From: Epinephelus fuscoguttatus
Lineage: Eukaryota; Chordata; Actinopteri; Perciformes; Serranidae
Direction of reading: 5' to 3'
Assembly (NCBI RefSeq): GCF_011397635.1
Contig: NC_064774.1
Span: forward strand, 1,240,520 to 1,304,519
DNA: 64,000 nucleotides
Positions 34,020 to 45,392 of this stretch are shown in pieces; within the stretch, counting starts at the first letter, position 1; each line of letters opens with the position of its first letter. A model generated the notes under the pieces. That model saw only the letters and a list, made by a program, of their open reading frames with translations. It was not told the DNA's origin and did no database searches. The translations under genes were made by a program, and so were the position numbers.

Positions 34020-35210
34020 GCTATTTTAGTCCTGAAATTCTGATATATTTAATTTCAAATAACTCCAAGTGTTATTTTGTATTTTAGGATTATTATCGCT
34101 TATTTGTTGTCGTTGGTTAAAGTTGAGCTGGTTTTGAATGCGTTTGAAATACATTAACTATATTTAACCTGTTTTAAATATTAAAAGCAACTTGTTTAAC
34201 AATTTTTCATTTTTTTTTTATTTTAATCTATTTATTTTTTATTTTCACCAATGCTGGCTTCAGAGTTTCCTTTATGGATTAACAAGGATAGGAAGAAGAT
34301 TCATTTTTATTTATTTTTCAAATTTTGAAAAACTACTTTCTTTTCTTGTATTTTTCTGTCACAAAGAAATAAAAAGTAAAGTAAAAAGTTCAATATGTCC
34401 CAATGTCTTATCTTCCACCCCTGGTTTTTAGAAACTCGTCATATGTTTTGTATGAAAACAATCTGTAAAATAAGGAACTACGAATGACACTAATGTAGTG
34501 GAGTAGAGGTACAATGGAAATACTCTAATAAAGTACAAGTACCTGAAAAATGTACTCACGTAAATTCACTTGGTGACATTCTACCACTGCTCTCCTACTC
34601 ACTTTTAAAGACGCTTAAAGGCTCAAAAATTATCTGAAAGGACGTAAAGCGGAGACGACGTCCAGCAGTGTGAAGGTGCAGTTTGTGTATTTACAACACT
34701 GGAGCAACTCTTACCAACCAGCACCGCTCTGTCTTCTTGCTGCTTCTCTGGATCAGTGGAAGAAATGAGACACTTATATAATTAACACCAAATCAGCTAC
34801 GTTTTAATTAACTCAGAAACGCATCAAAGAAATGCAGCAGTACAAGTGTTAGATTTTAGGCACCAGACTGCAGGCGTCTCAGCAGAGCTGGCTTTAAACA
34901 GGTGAGGTGTGATTGGATGATTGCTCACACCTGCATGTTCCACTCAGGACGATAGAAAGACAAAGGTCAGTGTGCTCGGGTCCTTTGTGTCAAACCAAGA
35001 CGAGATAAAGGAGGAAAACCTCCAGAAAATAATGAATGCATGTATTTCTGTAGATGGAACATTGTTCTGTGTGAAAACACTCAGACAAGAAGAGTGTGGG
35101 AGACGTATTAGATTAAGTAAAAGTCCAGAATAAAAGTACAGAAGTATCAGCAAAATATTCCTGAAGCACCAAAAGTACAGATTATACAAAGTTGCTCATT
35201 TCAGATTGAT
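34020..35210. other. Intergenic, AT-rich
   Basis: No gene seen apart from the candidate abcg2 leader exon at 34715. Short ORFs lack domains. Confidence 0.45.
34715..34780 (-). other. Second candidate non-coding first exon of the abcg2-like gene
   Basis: A strong minus-strand donor (GTTG|GTAAGA) at 34715, about 7 kb upstream of the ATG exon. The upstream boundary is unknown. Confidence 0.3.
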
Positions 35211-35214
35211 GCAT

Positions 35215-35835
35215 ATAAGTATTTGTGGGTCCTCACCAAGATATTCAACCTGTCCCTGACACAAGCCACCATCATCCCTGTCCCCAGAGAGCCAACAGTC
35301 ACAGGCCGACAGCTCTAACAGCTGTAGTCAAAGCCAGCCTTCCTCCAACCTTTGAACCTCATCAGTTTGCTTACAGAGCAAACAGATCTACTGATGACGC
35401 CATTGCCACAGCCCTCCACACAGCTCTGCACCGCCTTGGCTAACTACGTCACGATGCCTTTTGCTGATCACAGTTCAGCCGTCAACGTCATCATCCCCGA
35501 CATCGAAGACTTGCTCACTAACCGGCCACAAACAGGCCCTCACTGTTCCTCCACCTTGGGTTGTGTGCCAAACCCACTCCTACACAACACCAACACCATC
35601 ATTAAGTTTGCTGATGACACCACTGTGGCTCGTACGTGGTGGAGATGAGTCGGCGTGTAGAGATGAGATCCAGAGGCCGTCTGTCAACACCAGCAAAAAT
35701 AAAGAACTGATCATAGACTTCAGGAGACGCCGAGCGGAACCTGCCCCCCTTCAACATCAATGGGGACAGGGTGGAGAAGGTCTCCACCTTAAAGCTCTTG
35801 GGGTTGCAAATCTCTGAGGACCTCCGCTCCGAAGT
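35215..35835 (+). pseudogene. Decayed Rex1-like LINE reverse transcriptase
   Basis: Fragments in different plus-strand frames match RT segments: [19 protein letters not shown], a FADDTT catalytic block (35605) and ELIIDFRRRR. Several frameshifts separate them. Orientation is the same as the Rex1-like element at 32.2 kb. Confidence 0.65.
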
Positions 35836-36062
35836 CCTTGAGATCCGATGCTTGGGCGGTGACATGCGGTGTCAGAAGAACAACAAAAGAAGGCATTCTT
35901 CAACGTCGCCGTGATATGTGTTCGGTTGCCGTTATAGTTTCATGGTGCCTGGCAGCGTCAGGGGGAAACACAGCAAGACAAGGACAAAAGTTATGGCAGC
36001 AAAAGTCCGAGAAGGTAGGGGCGGGAGCGGTGGTGGATGGGTCCGCCAAACACCAACTTTCA
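35836..36062. repeat. Dispersed repeat C, left half (split by Gypsy insertion)
   Basis: Homologous to 28040-28190. The right half continues at 42170-42240, after the LTR element. Confidence 0.7.
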
Positions 36063-36067
36063 CCTGA

Positions 36068-36914
36068 TGAAACGGGCGTGTTGGTGAACCCAAATGCAGT
36101 ACCAGGCTCGCAGGAATAGTTGGTAATGACTTTTATTAGCACCACAGCAAACAGGGAATGCAGCAGGCAGAATAAACACAGGATAAAGTTCGTTCTTCGG
36201 GCAAGTTGCCCTAACACAGTCTCTGAAGCACAGATAAGGGGGAGAGAAGCGGCTGGGCTCAGTCACGGAACCGAGGGGAAGCTCCAGAGCCCCCGGTTCC
36301 ACACAGTTCAAAACTCTTTCACAGAGAGGAGAAGAGATGTAGCTTACGGCAGCCGAAGGTGGCAAGGCAGGCGCTCCGTAGGCTGAAATGCCGGCTGATC
36401 GAGCTGAGAAGCCGACGAGGAGTGAGCTGAGGCGAGGTCGGGAGCCGGTGTGGGGGTCGTAGCCAGAAGAGCCGTCAGCGAAGGCAGAAGCACCGTTGAG
36501 GAGCAGGCAGGAGAGTTGACGAGGCCGGGCGGAGGAGTCGAGACCAGACGAGCAGGCAGAAACCAGAGACGCTGAAGCAAAGCACGAGGTCGGGGACAGA
36601 AGGCAGGTGAGTTTACCGGGAGGCAGACGAGGAGAGCAGGTCGGGGACAGGCAGAGTTGGCACCGGGAGATCAGGCAGAGAAGAACGCTGGAGAGTCTCG
36701 CGCATAATGCAGAAGAACAATCTGGCAGTGAGTGAAGGTGCTGGAGTGGCTTATATGCAGGCCTGATTGCAATGAGCTGCAGCTGTGAGGCAGGTGAGCA
36801 GAGTGGCCTGATGAAGTGGGCGTGGCTGGCAGGTAGAGTGGAGCAGAGGGTGGGAGAGTGGAAAACTACTGCAGCAGTGTTGCAGGAGAGGACTGAGAGA
36901 CAGGGATTGTGACA
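36068..36914 (-). repeat. 3' LTR of the Gypsy element
   Basis: Long direct repeat of 41324-42169. The 445-aa ORF on its minus strand is a translation of LTR sequence and also appears in the other copy; no protein is implied. Confidence 0.95.
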
Positions 36915-36996
36915 GAACCCCCCCCTCAAGGGACGGCTCCTGACGTCCCAAACAGTTCCAGAGGAGCCGGGTGGGTGGCGGGGGCCTGGAGGAGGG

Positions 36997-39900
36997 CTAA
37001 AATTCCTCAGAGGCCTCCGTCCCAGTCTCTTCATCCTCTGAGGCCGATCCCTCCTCCTCCTCCTTAGACCCAGATGCCTCAGATGCAGGAGGAGACTGAG
37101 GGTCAGTGTTGGGGCCACCTTGTGCAGAGGTGAAGTTGGAGGGCTGGTCAGGGTGTTGGCGATGGAACTCCCTGATGAGCCGTGCGTCCAGGATCTGACG
37201 GGCTGGAACCCATGACCGCTCCTCCGGACCGTATCCCTCCCAGTCGACGAGGTATTGCAGGCCTCTCCCACGACGACGAGAGCGTAACAGGCGGTGCACC
37301 GTGTAAGCAGGGGCCCCGTCAATGATGCGAGGAGGTGGAGGTGGCTGGGAGGCAGGCTGCAGGGGACTCTCTCGGAATGGCTTGATCCTGGAGACATGGA
37401 AGGTAGGATGGATCCGCATGGTGCGGGGCAGCTTGAGCCGAACCGCCACAGGGTTCACTACCTTCTCGATGGGGAACGGCCCAATAAACTTGGGGGCCAA
37501 TTTCTTTGACTCCACCCTCAGAGGAAGGTCTCGAGTTGACAGCCACACTCTTTGTCCCACCTGGTAGGGGGGAGCCTGGGAGCGACGGCAGTTGGCGGCC
37601 GTCGTGTACCGGTCAGCGGCTCGTAGGAGGGCCGTCCGAGCCTGCGTCCAGGTCCGGCGGCAACGGCGAATAAAGGCCTCCACAGAGGGGCAGACAGTCT
37701 CTTTCTCCTGCGCAGGAAACAGGGGAGGTTGGTAGCCATAGGCGCACTGAAATGGAGATAGCCCGGTGGCAGAGCTGATGAGGGTGTTGTGGGCGTATTC
37801 CACCCACAGCAGTTGAGTGGACCACGAAGCAGGGTGCTTGGAAGCCATGCAGCGGAGCGTCTCCATCTCCTGGTTCATCCTCTCGGACTGGCCGTTGGAT
37901 TGGGGATGAAACCCGGAGGACAGGCTGGTAGAGGCTCCCAGAAGGCGGCAGAATTCCCTCCAGAAAGCAGAGGTGAACTGGGGGCCTCGGTCTGAGACCA
38001 CGTCGGATGGGAGGCCATGGAGCCGGAACACGTGCTGCAGAACCAGTTCAGCGGTTTCTTTGGCCGAGGGGAGCTTGGCCAGGGGCACGAAATGAGCCAT
38101 CTTGGTGAACCGGTCCACTACTGTCAGGATGGTGGTGTAAACTCCTGACAGTGGCAGCCCAGTAACAAAGTCTAATGAGATGTGGGACCAGGGTCGGTGG
38201 GGCACAGGCAGAGGGTGCAGGTGCCCGGCAGGAGCCCGGCGTGGAGCCTTGTTCTGATTGCAGACTGGGCATGCATTCACAAAGTCTCTGATGTCTTCGT
38301 CCATGGAGGCCCACCAGAACCGCCGCTGCAGAACCTCCTTAGTGCGGAGAATTCCGGGATGACAGGTGAGTCGGGAAGCGTGGGCCCACTGCAGAACCTC
38401 AGACCTTAGCTGCTGGGGGACGAATAGGCGGTCTTGGGGGCAGGAGCTGGGCCCCGGCTGGTCCTCCAACGCAGCTCTCACCCGCTCCTCCACCTCCCAG
38501 GTGAGAGTGGCCATCAGATGAGAAGCGGGAAGGATGTTGTCTGGACTGGAGGGACCCTCCTCCCGATCATGAATTGCCGGGACAGGGCGTCAGGTTTTAC
38601 GTTGCGGAGCCCGGCCGGTAGGAGAGGGTAAAACAGAATCTGGCGAAGAACAGAGCCCACCGGGCCTGACGGGAGTTCAGTCTCTTAGCAGAGCGGATGT
38701 ACTCCAGATTCTTGTGGTCGGTCCAAACGAGGAAGGGGGTCTTGGATCCCTCCAACCAGTGGCGCCACTCCTCCAGTGCCAGCTTCACCGCCAATAGTTC
38801 TCGGTTCCCGATGTCATAATTCATCTCCGCTGGAGACAGACGCCTGGAGAAAAAGGCACAGGGGTGTAGTTTCTGGTCCTTGGCAGAACGCTGAGAGAGC
38901 ACGGCCCCTACCCCCACATCAGAGGCGTCGACTTCCACGACGAACTGTCTCTCGGGGTCAGGGATCAGAAGGATGGGGCCGAGGTGAAACGCCTTCAGGA
39001 GCTGGAACGCCTCCTCGGCAGCTGAAGTCCAGCGGAAAGGGACCTTGGAGGAGGTGAGGGCGGTGAGAGGTGCTGCCACTGTGCTGTAGCCCCTGATGAA
39101 CCTCCTGTAGAAGTTGGCGAACCCCAAAAAGCGTTGCAGCTGCTTGCGAGAGTCAGGAACAGGCCAGGAGGTGACGGCTGAGACCTTAGCGGGGTCCATC
39201 TCCATGCGGTCCCGGCCAATGATGTAGCCCAGGAAGGAGACCGAGGAGGCATGGAACTCACATTTCTCGGCCTTGACAAACAGGGCGTTCTCTAGCAGGC
39301 GTTGCAGCACCGTCTGGACGTGGAGGATGTGTTCCTGCTTGGACCGGGAGAAGATCAGGATATCGTCAGGTAGACGAACACGAACTTGTTGAGCATATCT
39401 CTCAGCACATCGTTGATGAGGGCTTGGAACACTGCCGGGCATTGGTCAGCCCAAACGGCATCACCAGATATTCGTAATGTCCTGTGGGGGTGTTGAAGGC
39501 CGTCTTCCACTCATCCCCCTCTCGAATCCGCACCAGATGGTAGGCGTTGCGGAGATCCAGCTTGGTGAAGACGGTGGCCCCTTGGAGCAGCTCGAAAGCT
39601 GAGGCGATGAGGGGGAGAGGATAGCGGTTCTTCACCGTGATGTCGTTCAGACCTCGGTAATCGATGCACGGCCTCAGAGACCCATCTTTCTTGTCAACGA
39701 AGAAAAATCCTGCCCCAGCAGGTGACGAGGAGGGTCGAATGATTCCGGCGGCCAGGGCATCGCTGATGTAGGTCTCCATGGCCTCCCTTTCAGGTGCGGA
39801 CAGGAGTAAAGACGGCCCTTGGGGGGTACAGAGCCGGGAAGGAGGTCGATGGCGCAGTCGTAGGGCCGATGTGGGGGCAGAGATGTGGCTCTTGCCTTAC

Positions 39901-40378
39901 TGAACACCTCCCGGAAGTCGTGGTAGTCCGAGGGCACCATGGAGAGATCAGGGATGGAGCAGGGGCTGGCAGACGGCGTGGGGGCCCCCGTCGGTCTGAG
40001 GCAGATCTGCTGACAGGAGGGGCTCCATCCCAGGATGGACCCCGTGGACCAGTCTATATGGGGTTGTGGCTTAGAAGCCAGGGATAGCCGAGGATGAGAG
40101 GAAGATTGGGAGACCTCAGGATATGAAACCGGATGGTTTCATGATGGGTGCCCGACAGGAGCATAGAGATGGGGGCGGTCTGATGGGTGACAGTTCCCAG
40201 GAGATGACCATCCAGAGCGCTGGCCGGCATGGGGCAAGGGAGAGGATCTCGGCTGATGTCCAGTTGGCGGGCGAGTTCCTCGTCCATTAGGTTGACGTCT
40301 GCCCCAGAGTCGATGAAGGTAGCGAGGGTGTGGGACCCCCCTACCAGCAGGAGCTGGACGTGGAACAGAGGTCGTGGG
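36997..40378 (-). pseudogene. Gypsy pol (protease, RT, RNase H, integrase, chromodomain), broken
   Basis: Protease: FIDSGADVNLMD near 40300. RT: segments from about 39940 to 39100, including KLDLRNAYH and VMPFGLTNA. The YLDD catalytic region at about 39365 is disrupted by a frameshift. RNase [15 protein letters not shown] near 38940. Integrase (38514-36997): an HHCC zinc region (CPVCNQNK), [17 protein letters not shown] and NGQSER supply the DDE residues, followed by a C-terminal chromodomain ([17 protein letters not shown], about 37250-37200) and an acidic tail. Other breaks lie near 40050, 39770 and 38600. The integrase-chromodomain reading frame is the longest intact part (505 aa). Confidence 0.9.
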
Positions 40379-41306
40379 CTAGGGGCAGAGATTTCCCCGG
40401 CGTCGTCGCTCTCGCTCCTCCGGTGTTAGGCTGGTCCGTCCCACCTGCATGGGCTCCGTCCCTCCATGTATGGGTTCAGGAGGTGGGACAGGAGGGGCTG
40501 GGAACCGTCGTTGACGGAAAGATGGCCGGTGATCCCCTCCCTCGTGGCGTTGTTCCCTCCTCCTTGCCTGAATCCGCCTGTCCAGCCTCGTGGTCAACTC
40601 GATGAGTCCGTCCAGGGAACTGGGGAGGTCGAACGAAACCAGCTCATCCTTCACGTACGGAGCCAGCCCGTTGAGGAAGGCGTCACATTGGGCGGCGGCG
40701 TTCCAATCACTGAGACGAGCCCGGTCCTGAAGTCAATGGCGAGTCAGCAACTGTCCGATCCCCTGCCTCTGGCTCCTGAGACCCCCTGGAGCATCAGGCC
40801 CCAGGGAATCGGGACCAAACACCTTGCGCAGCTCCTCTGAGAAAGCCTGGAAAGAGGCGCAGGCTGGTGTGCCTCTCTCCCACTCTGCCGTTCCCCACAG
40901 ACGTGCTCTTCCAGTGAGGTGGTTGATGGCGAAGGCGACTCTAGCCCCCTCTGTGGCGAAGGTATGAGGTTGCAGGGCGAACAGAATGGAACAGTTTGTC
41001 AGGAAAGGGTTACAGCCCTCAGGGTCCCCTGCGTAGCGTTCTGGCGCCCCCACCCGGGGCTCGGGTGCAGTACTGGAGGGCGGCCCCGGGGTCGTAGCAG
41101 GAGGGGCTGGAGCCGCAGCAGGAACGGCGTGTGGTGGCCGCCATCTGTTGCACCTGGACGGCTAGCGAGGTTAGCGCTCGTTCCAGAGCAGACGCCGACT
41201 GACGAGCCTCCGCCGCGTTAGAGGCTAACTGAGCCTCATGCTGCTGGAGCATGCCCTCCACCCGGGCTAGGCGAGACTGAGGTGAAGCGGGGTCTGCTGG
41301 GTCCAT
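40379..41306 (-). pseudogene. Gypsy gag, broken, lacking the zinc knuckle
   Basis: Begins MDPADPASPQSRLARVEG shortly inside the 5' LTR, with a coiled-coil-like N-terminus, and continues through the capsid-like region (LTGRARLWGTAEWERG) in a different frame. The expected CCHC zinc knuckle after RRRGNLCP is absent: the sequence runs directly into the protease leader (SPRPLFHVQ). This suggests an internal deletion. At least two frameshifts are present. Confidence 0.8.
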
Positions 41307-41323
41307 TTCTGGCCAGATTGTAC

Positions 41324-42169
41324 TGAAACGGGCGTGTTGGTGAACCCAAATGCAGTACCAGGCTCGCAGGAATAGTTGGTAATGACTTTTATTAGCACCA
41401 CAGCAAACAGGGAATGCAGCAGGCAGAATAAACACAGGATAAAGTTCGTTCTTCGGGCAAGTTGCCCTAACACAGTCTCTGAAGCACAGATAAGGGGGAG
41501 AGAAGCGGCTGGGCTCAGTCACGGAACCGAGGGGAAGCTCCAGAGCCCCCGGTTCCACACAGTTCAAAACTCTTTCACAGAGAGGAGAGGACATGTAGCT
41601 TACGGCAGCTGAAGGTGGCGAGGCAGGCGCTCCGTAGGCTGAAACGCCGGCTGATCGAGCTGAGAAGCCGACGAGGAGTGAGCTGAGGCGAGGTCGGGAG
41701 CCGGTGTGGGGGTCGTAGCCAGAAGAGCCGTCAGCGAAGGCAGAAGCACCGTTGAGGAGCAGGCAGGAGAGTTGACGAGGCCGGGCGGAGGAGTCGAGAC
41801 CAGACGAGCAGGCAGAAATCAGAGACGCTGAAGCAAAGCACGAGGTCGGGGACAGAAGGCAGGTGAGTTTACCGGGAGGCAGACGAGGAGAGCAGGTCGG
41901 GGACAGGCAGAGTTGGCACCGGGAGATCAGGCAGGAGAAGAACGCTGGAGAGTCTCGCATAATGCAGAAGAACAATCTGGCAGTGAGTGAAGGTGCTGGA
42001 GTGGCTTATATGCAGGCCTGATTGCAATGAGCTGCAGCTGTGAGGCAGGTGAGCAGAGTGGCCTGATGAAGTGGGCGTGGCTGGCAGGTAGAGTGGAGCA
42101 GAGGGAGGGAGAGTGGAAAACTACTGCAGCAGTGTTGCAGGAGAGGACTGAGAGACAGGGATTGTGACA
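41324..42169 (-). repeat. 5' LTR of the Gypsy element
   Basis: Pairs with 36068-36914 and carries the same TG...CA ends. I could not match the sequence just inside (GTACAATCTGGCC on the minus strand) to a particular tRNA primer. Confidence 0.95.
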
Positions 42170-42240
42170 CCTGAGAGAGCAGTGTTCACGTCCCGTAAGA
42201 TTCTAAAGCCAAACCCTGTTGTTTTCTCCTAAACCTAACC
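42170..42240. repeat. Dispersed repeat C, right half
   Basis: CCTGAGAGAGCAGTGTTCACG onward matches 28190-28260, completing the copy interrupted by the Gypsy element. Confidence 0.7.
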
Positions 42241-42639
42241 ACGTATTTTTGTTGTTGAAGGAAAAAAAACATCAATTCAGTGTTGTACTGACGTAGTGCT
42301 TTTATTTTGAAAGAGACTGTATGTAAAGGCTTTCTGTTCTATTCCATTACTATAGTGTGGTGTTGATACTTTGATGCACAGTGAGTAAAATATCTGACAC
42401 TTCCATGTAAATATAGATTTATGGCATTACTTTATGTTCCTTACTGTTTATCTCGTGTTGTGATATCAGGTACTCTGATGTGTTCAATTGCTTTTAAGCA
42501 TTGTGTAACCGTTTATGGCAGAACAATATCACAATAAATCAAGTACGTCTTCACCGTGGTGTTGGGGATATTTTCTTGGCACACATGGGGCCCTTTACAA
42601 CGTGAGCATTGTTTAAACATCACAGCCGACCTGGGTGTT

Positions 42640-42730
42640 GTTGCGCACCGTGTCCGTTCCTTTATGACCACAGTGTAAATCTTCTGACGGCTACTTCCAG
42701 CAGGATAACGCACCATGTCACTGAACTTAA
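42640..42730 (+). pseudogene. Short Tc1/mariner-like transposase fragment
   Basis: Plus strand reads DGYFQQDNAPCH before stops, a typical Tc1 second-aspartate motif. Only this fragment survives. Confidence 0.5.
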
Positions 42731-42965
42731 ATCCCACAGGGGGGCAGCGGTGTGGTCTCTGAAGCTTCAGCCCTGAATGTTTCAGGTTTGTCAGAATACC
42801 TTCATCTTTGTGTTATTTCTCTCAAGTCTCAGCTGGGAAATCAGCAGAATAAAAGCTCTTACTAGGGAAATATCACCATCTATAGGTCCACCCTAACATT
42901 GTAATGGGGGTTTGTTGTCTTGTGTGTGTGTTCTCTATTGTAAGGTTGATCGTTGTCTTTATTAG

Positions 42966-43322
42966 CTAAGCCAAGGGTGTCCAAACTTTTTTGAATGGGG
43001 GCCAGATAAAACTACGTGAAAATACCTGGGGGGCCAACTGATTCTCGCATCAAATGGCTTTTAAAAAAAAAAGAAATAAAGTGAGACAAATGCAACCATT
43101 TTTATCTTTTAATAAACTATTACTACATGATGCCTGTCTACAAACTGTATGATACTCTTATCATTGTGAGGTGAAGGGTAAAAATGCGAAGTGATCTTGC
43201 TCGATTAACCATTATTGTGTAAAGGGCCACATATGGTATATTTTGAAAGTCAAGCCGAGGGCCGATTAAAATTGGTCTGTGGGCCACAGTTGGCCCCTGG
43301 GCCAGACTTTGGACATCCTGAG
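42966..43322. mobile_element. Non-autonomous hAT-like element
   Basis: The ends are inverted: AGGGTGTCCAAACTTTTTTG at the left and CAGACTTTGGACATCCTG at the right, with GGGGGCCAG and GGGCCAGAC next to them. About 350 bp, with no coding capacity. The terminus style is that of hAT elements. Confidence 0.65.
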
Positions 43323-43436
43323 CTAAGCCTTTTAGCACCGTCCCAATCAGCCAAAGCCTGTTTGGGTCAATGAAACAAAATAAAAACAGCTTGATATGAA
43401 CACATTTTGATTTATTGTGGAGCAGTAGTACATTAT

Positions 43437-44363
43437 TACAGAAGCGTATTGCATTCACTTGACAAATAAAAAAAGCCCTGTTTTTCGGAGGAATTTTTTC
43501 TGTTTTTTGGAGTAATTTATTTATTTTATTTTTCTGTTTTTCGGAGGAATTTTTTCTGTTTTTTTTGGAGTAATTTATTTATTTTTCTGTTTTTCGGAGG
43601 AATTTTTTCTGTTTTTTGGAGTAATTTATTTATTTTATTTTTCTGTTTTTCTGAGTAATTTTTTCTGTTTTTTGGAGTAATTTATTTATTTTTCTGTTGT
43701 TTTTTTGGTGTAATTTTTTTTGTTTTTTGTAGTAATTTCTTTATTTTTCTGTTTTTTTTGGTGTAATTTTTTTCTGTTTTTCTGAGTAATTTTTTTTCTG
43801 TTTTTTGGAGTAATTTATTTATTTTTCTGTTGTTTTTTTGGGTGTAATTTTTTCTGTTTTTCTGAGTGATTTATTTATTTTTCTGGGTTTTTTGGTGTCA
43901 TTTTTTCTGTTTTTCTGAGTAATTTTTTTTCTGTTTTTCGGAGTAATTTATTTATTTTTCTGTTTTTTTTTGTGTAATTTTTTCTGTTTTTTTTCTGACT
44001 ATTTTTCCCCTTGTTTTTCATGGTAATTTTTTTTCCTGAATGAGGAGACGAGATACTTAACTAATTACGTGCCTTACCCTTATTGATCCCATAGCTGAAA
44101 TTGTCTAGGAGCAGGAGCACGGACGCATGAGCAGGAGTCACCATGGATGCAGGGGTCACTTGCAGGTGCCAGGTGGGAGCTTCTCGTGATATTTTGAAGT
44201 AAGTATCTTGTCTCCTCGTTTAGGAAAGTAAATGACCACGAAAAACAGAAAAAAATGACCACGAAAAACAGAAAAAATTACACAAAAAACAGAAAAATAA
44301 ATAAATTACTCAGAAAAACAGGGCTTTTTTTTTTTATCTGTCAAGTGAATACAATACACTTCC
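43437..44363. mobile_element. Foldback DNA element with 9-bp flanking repeat
   Basis: The ends are inverted repeats of at least 45 bp (GTATTGCATTCACTTGACA at the left; its near complement at 44335-44360). The flanks carry an identical GTACATTAT (43428-43436 and 44364-44372). The left arm is expanded into a TTTTTCTG/GGAGTAATTTATTTATTTT minisatellite (43470-44030). The centre is unique sequence with an inverted GAGACGAGATACTTA motif (44044 and 44200). No transposase. The 9-bp duplication would fit a Mutator-like or hAT element. Confidence 0.65.
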
Positions 44364-44639
44364 GTACATTATAATCATGTTTCCGTCAAAGGTTTGTACA
44401 ATCTGTTTGCTGTGACAATTTTATGACCTTTTGATGACATCTAGCCAAGGCTTATGCAATGCATGCTCAACTTCCGGTTTGAACCTTGCCCTCCACACAT
44501 ACCTGAGTGCATTCAAAAAGGTTTTACTCATTAGGTGAGTGAGAGAGAACATTCTGCTGTGTGCTTTATTAAAGAAGGTTTACTATTTAAATATAAATTA
44601 TAAGTAAACAAATATACAGCAGATAAATACAAAAATTAA

Positions 44640-44763
44640 ATCGTTTTGTCTGTTTACTCGTCGTCTCGCGACATCTTGTGGTTCGACTTGAACAGCGCAG
44701 GCGGGAGGACAGTCAGAGTTGAGCAGCTCTCGCGAGACTTGAGTGGTCCAAAGGTTTTCCACT
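44640..44763 (+). promoter_or_regulatory. TATA-less CpG-type promoter of the INPP4-like gene
   Basis: A perfect TCTCGCGAGA palindrome lies at 44728-44737, with a near match (TCTCGCGACA) at about 44665. This motif is known from CpG-island promoters of vertebrate housekeeping genes. It lies 27 bp before the first ATG of the candidate first exon. No TATA box is seen. Confidence 0.6.
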
Positions 44764-44835
44764 ATGGTTTCATCTCAAGACAAACAGCTGCTGGAAAAGT
44801 TGGTTTTAACCCCAGAAAGTTGCTTCATTCTGCCG
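44764..44835 (+). other. INPP4-like first exon with an upstream ORF
   Basis: ATG at 44764 (context CACTATGG) opens 24 codons to a strong donor (CCG|GTAAGA). Joined to the next exon at 45367 it continues for 8 codons and stops at TGA 45391-45393, so it is a 32-codon upstream ORF. The main frame has no ATG in this exon. The exon may therefore be mainly untranslated. Confidence 0.5.
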
Positions 44836-45392
44836 GTAAGAGATGCCGATAAACACGCCTTAATGCTCAGATATTAGATGATACGCAGTTTACACCACAC
44901 GAAGCTGTTTTTATTAATATTAACGTAGTTTTTTTTAAAGTTTACCCTCGTGTCAAGCAGGTAAGGTTAACGGTTTGTATGCTAGCAACTGTCATGGCAA
45001 GATAATCACGTACTGTGAGGCTAATGAAGACTTTAGGGTTTTGAATACAGCTGTTATTCTGTTTTCAATGAAGCTATTTAATTCATACTGTGTTTACGTT
45101 GTTACTAACTTCATTTAATGTTTATATATTTGCTATTTGTACATGTTACTCATGTATTCTCAGTCATTTTAAACATCACCAGCTTTACATTGTAACGACA
45201 ACATTTTGTCATCATTGTTTAACATGGACAGAATATATGTATAATATCAACCAAATATCTTTAATGTTGTAGGTTAGAATAAAAGAATATGTACTTATCA
45301 TTAACCACATGTCCTCAATACTGCCACACACTGCACATGTTTGCACTTTCCTGTGTATTCGTTCAGGCAGCGATGAAGATGAGAGACAGCTG

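Larger units (their letters stand above)
36068..42169 (-). mobile_element. Ty3/Gypsy chromovirus LTR retrotransposon, near full length
   Basis: About 6.1 kb between two LTRs of 847 and 846 bp with TG...CA ends, flanked by identical CCTGA target duplications (36063-36067 and 42170-42174). Read on the minus strand it goes 5' LTR, gag, protease, reverse transcriptase/RNase H, integrase with chromodomain, a polypurine stretch (about 36915-36930) and the 3' LTR. The LTRs differ at only a few sites, so the insertion is recent, yet the coding region has several frame breaks and is not autonomous as it stands. It inserted into a copy of repeat C. Confidence 0.95.

Noticed and set aside
36060..37397. 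A 445-aa minus-strand ORF
   Set aside because: It runs through the Gypsy 3' LTR and into an out-of-frame part of the integrase. A matching ORF occurs in the other LTR. It is a repeat shadow.
44764..44835. ATG 44764 as the start of the INPP4-like protein
   Set aside because: The splice at 44835 puts it out of frame with the PH exons and it stops after 32 codons. It is better read as an upstream ORF unless another exon intervenes.
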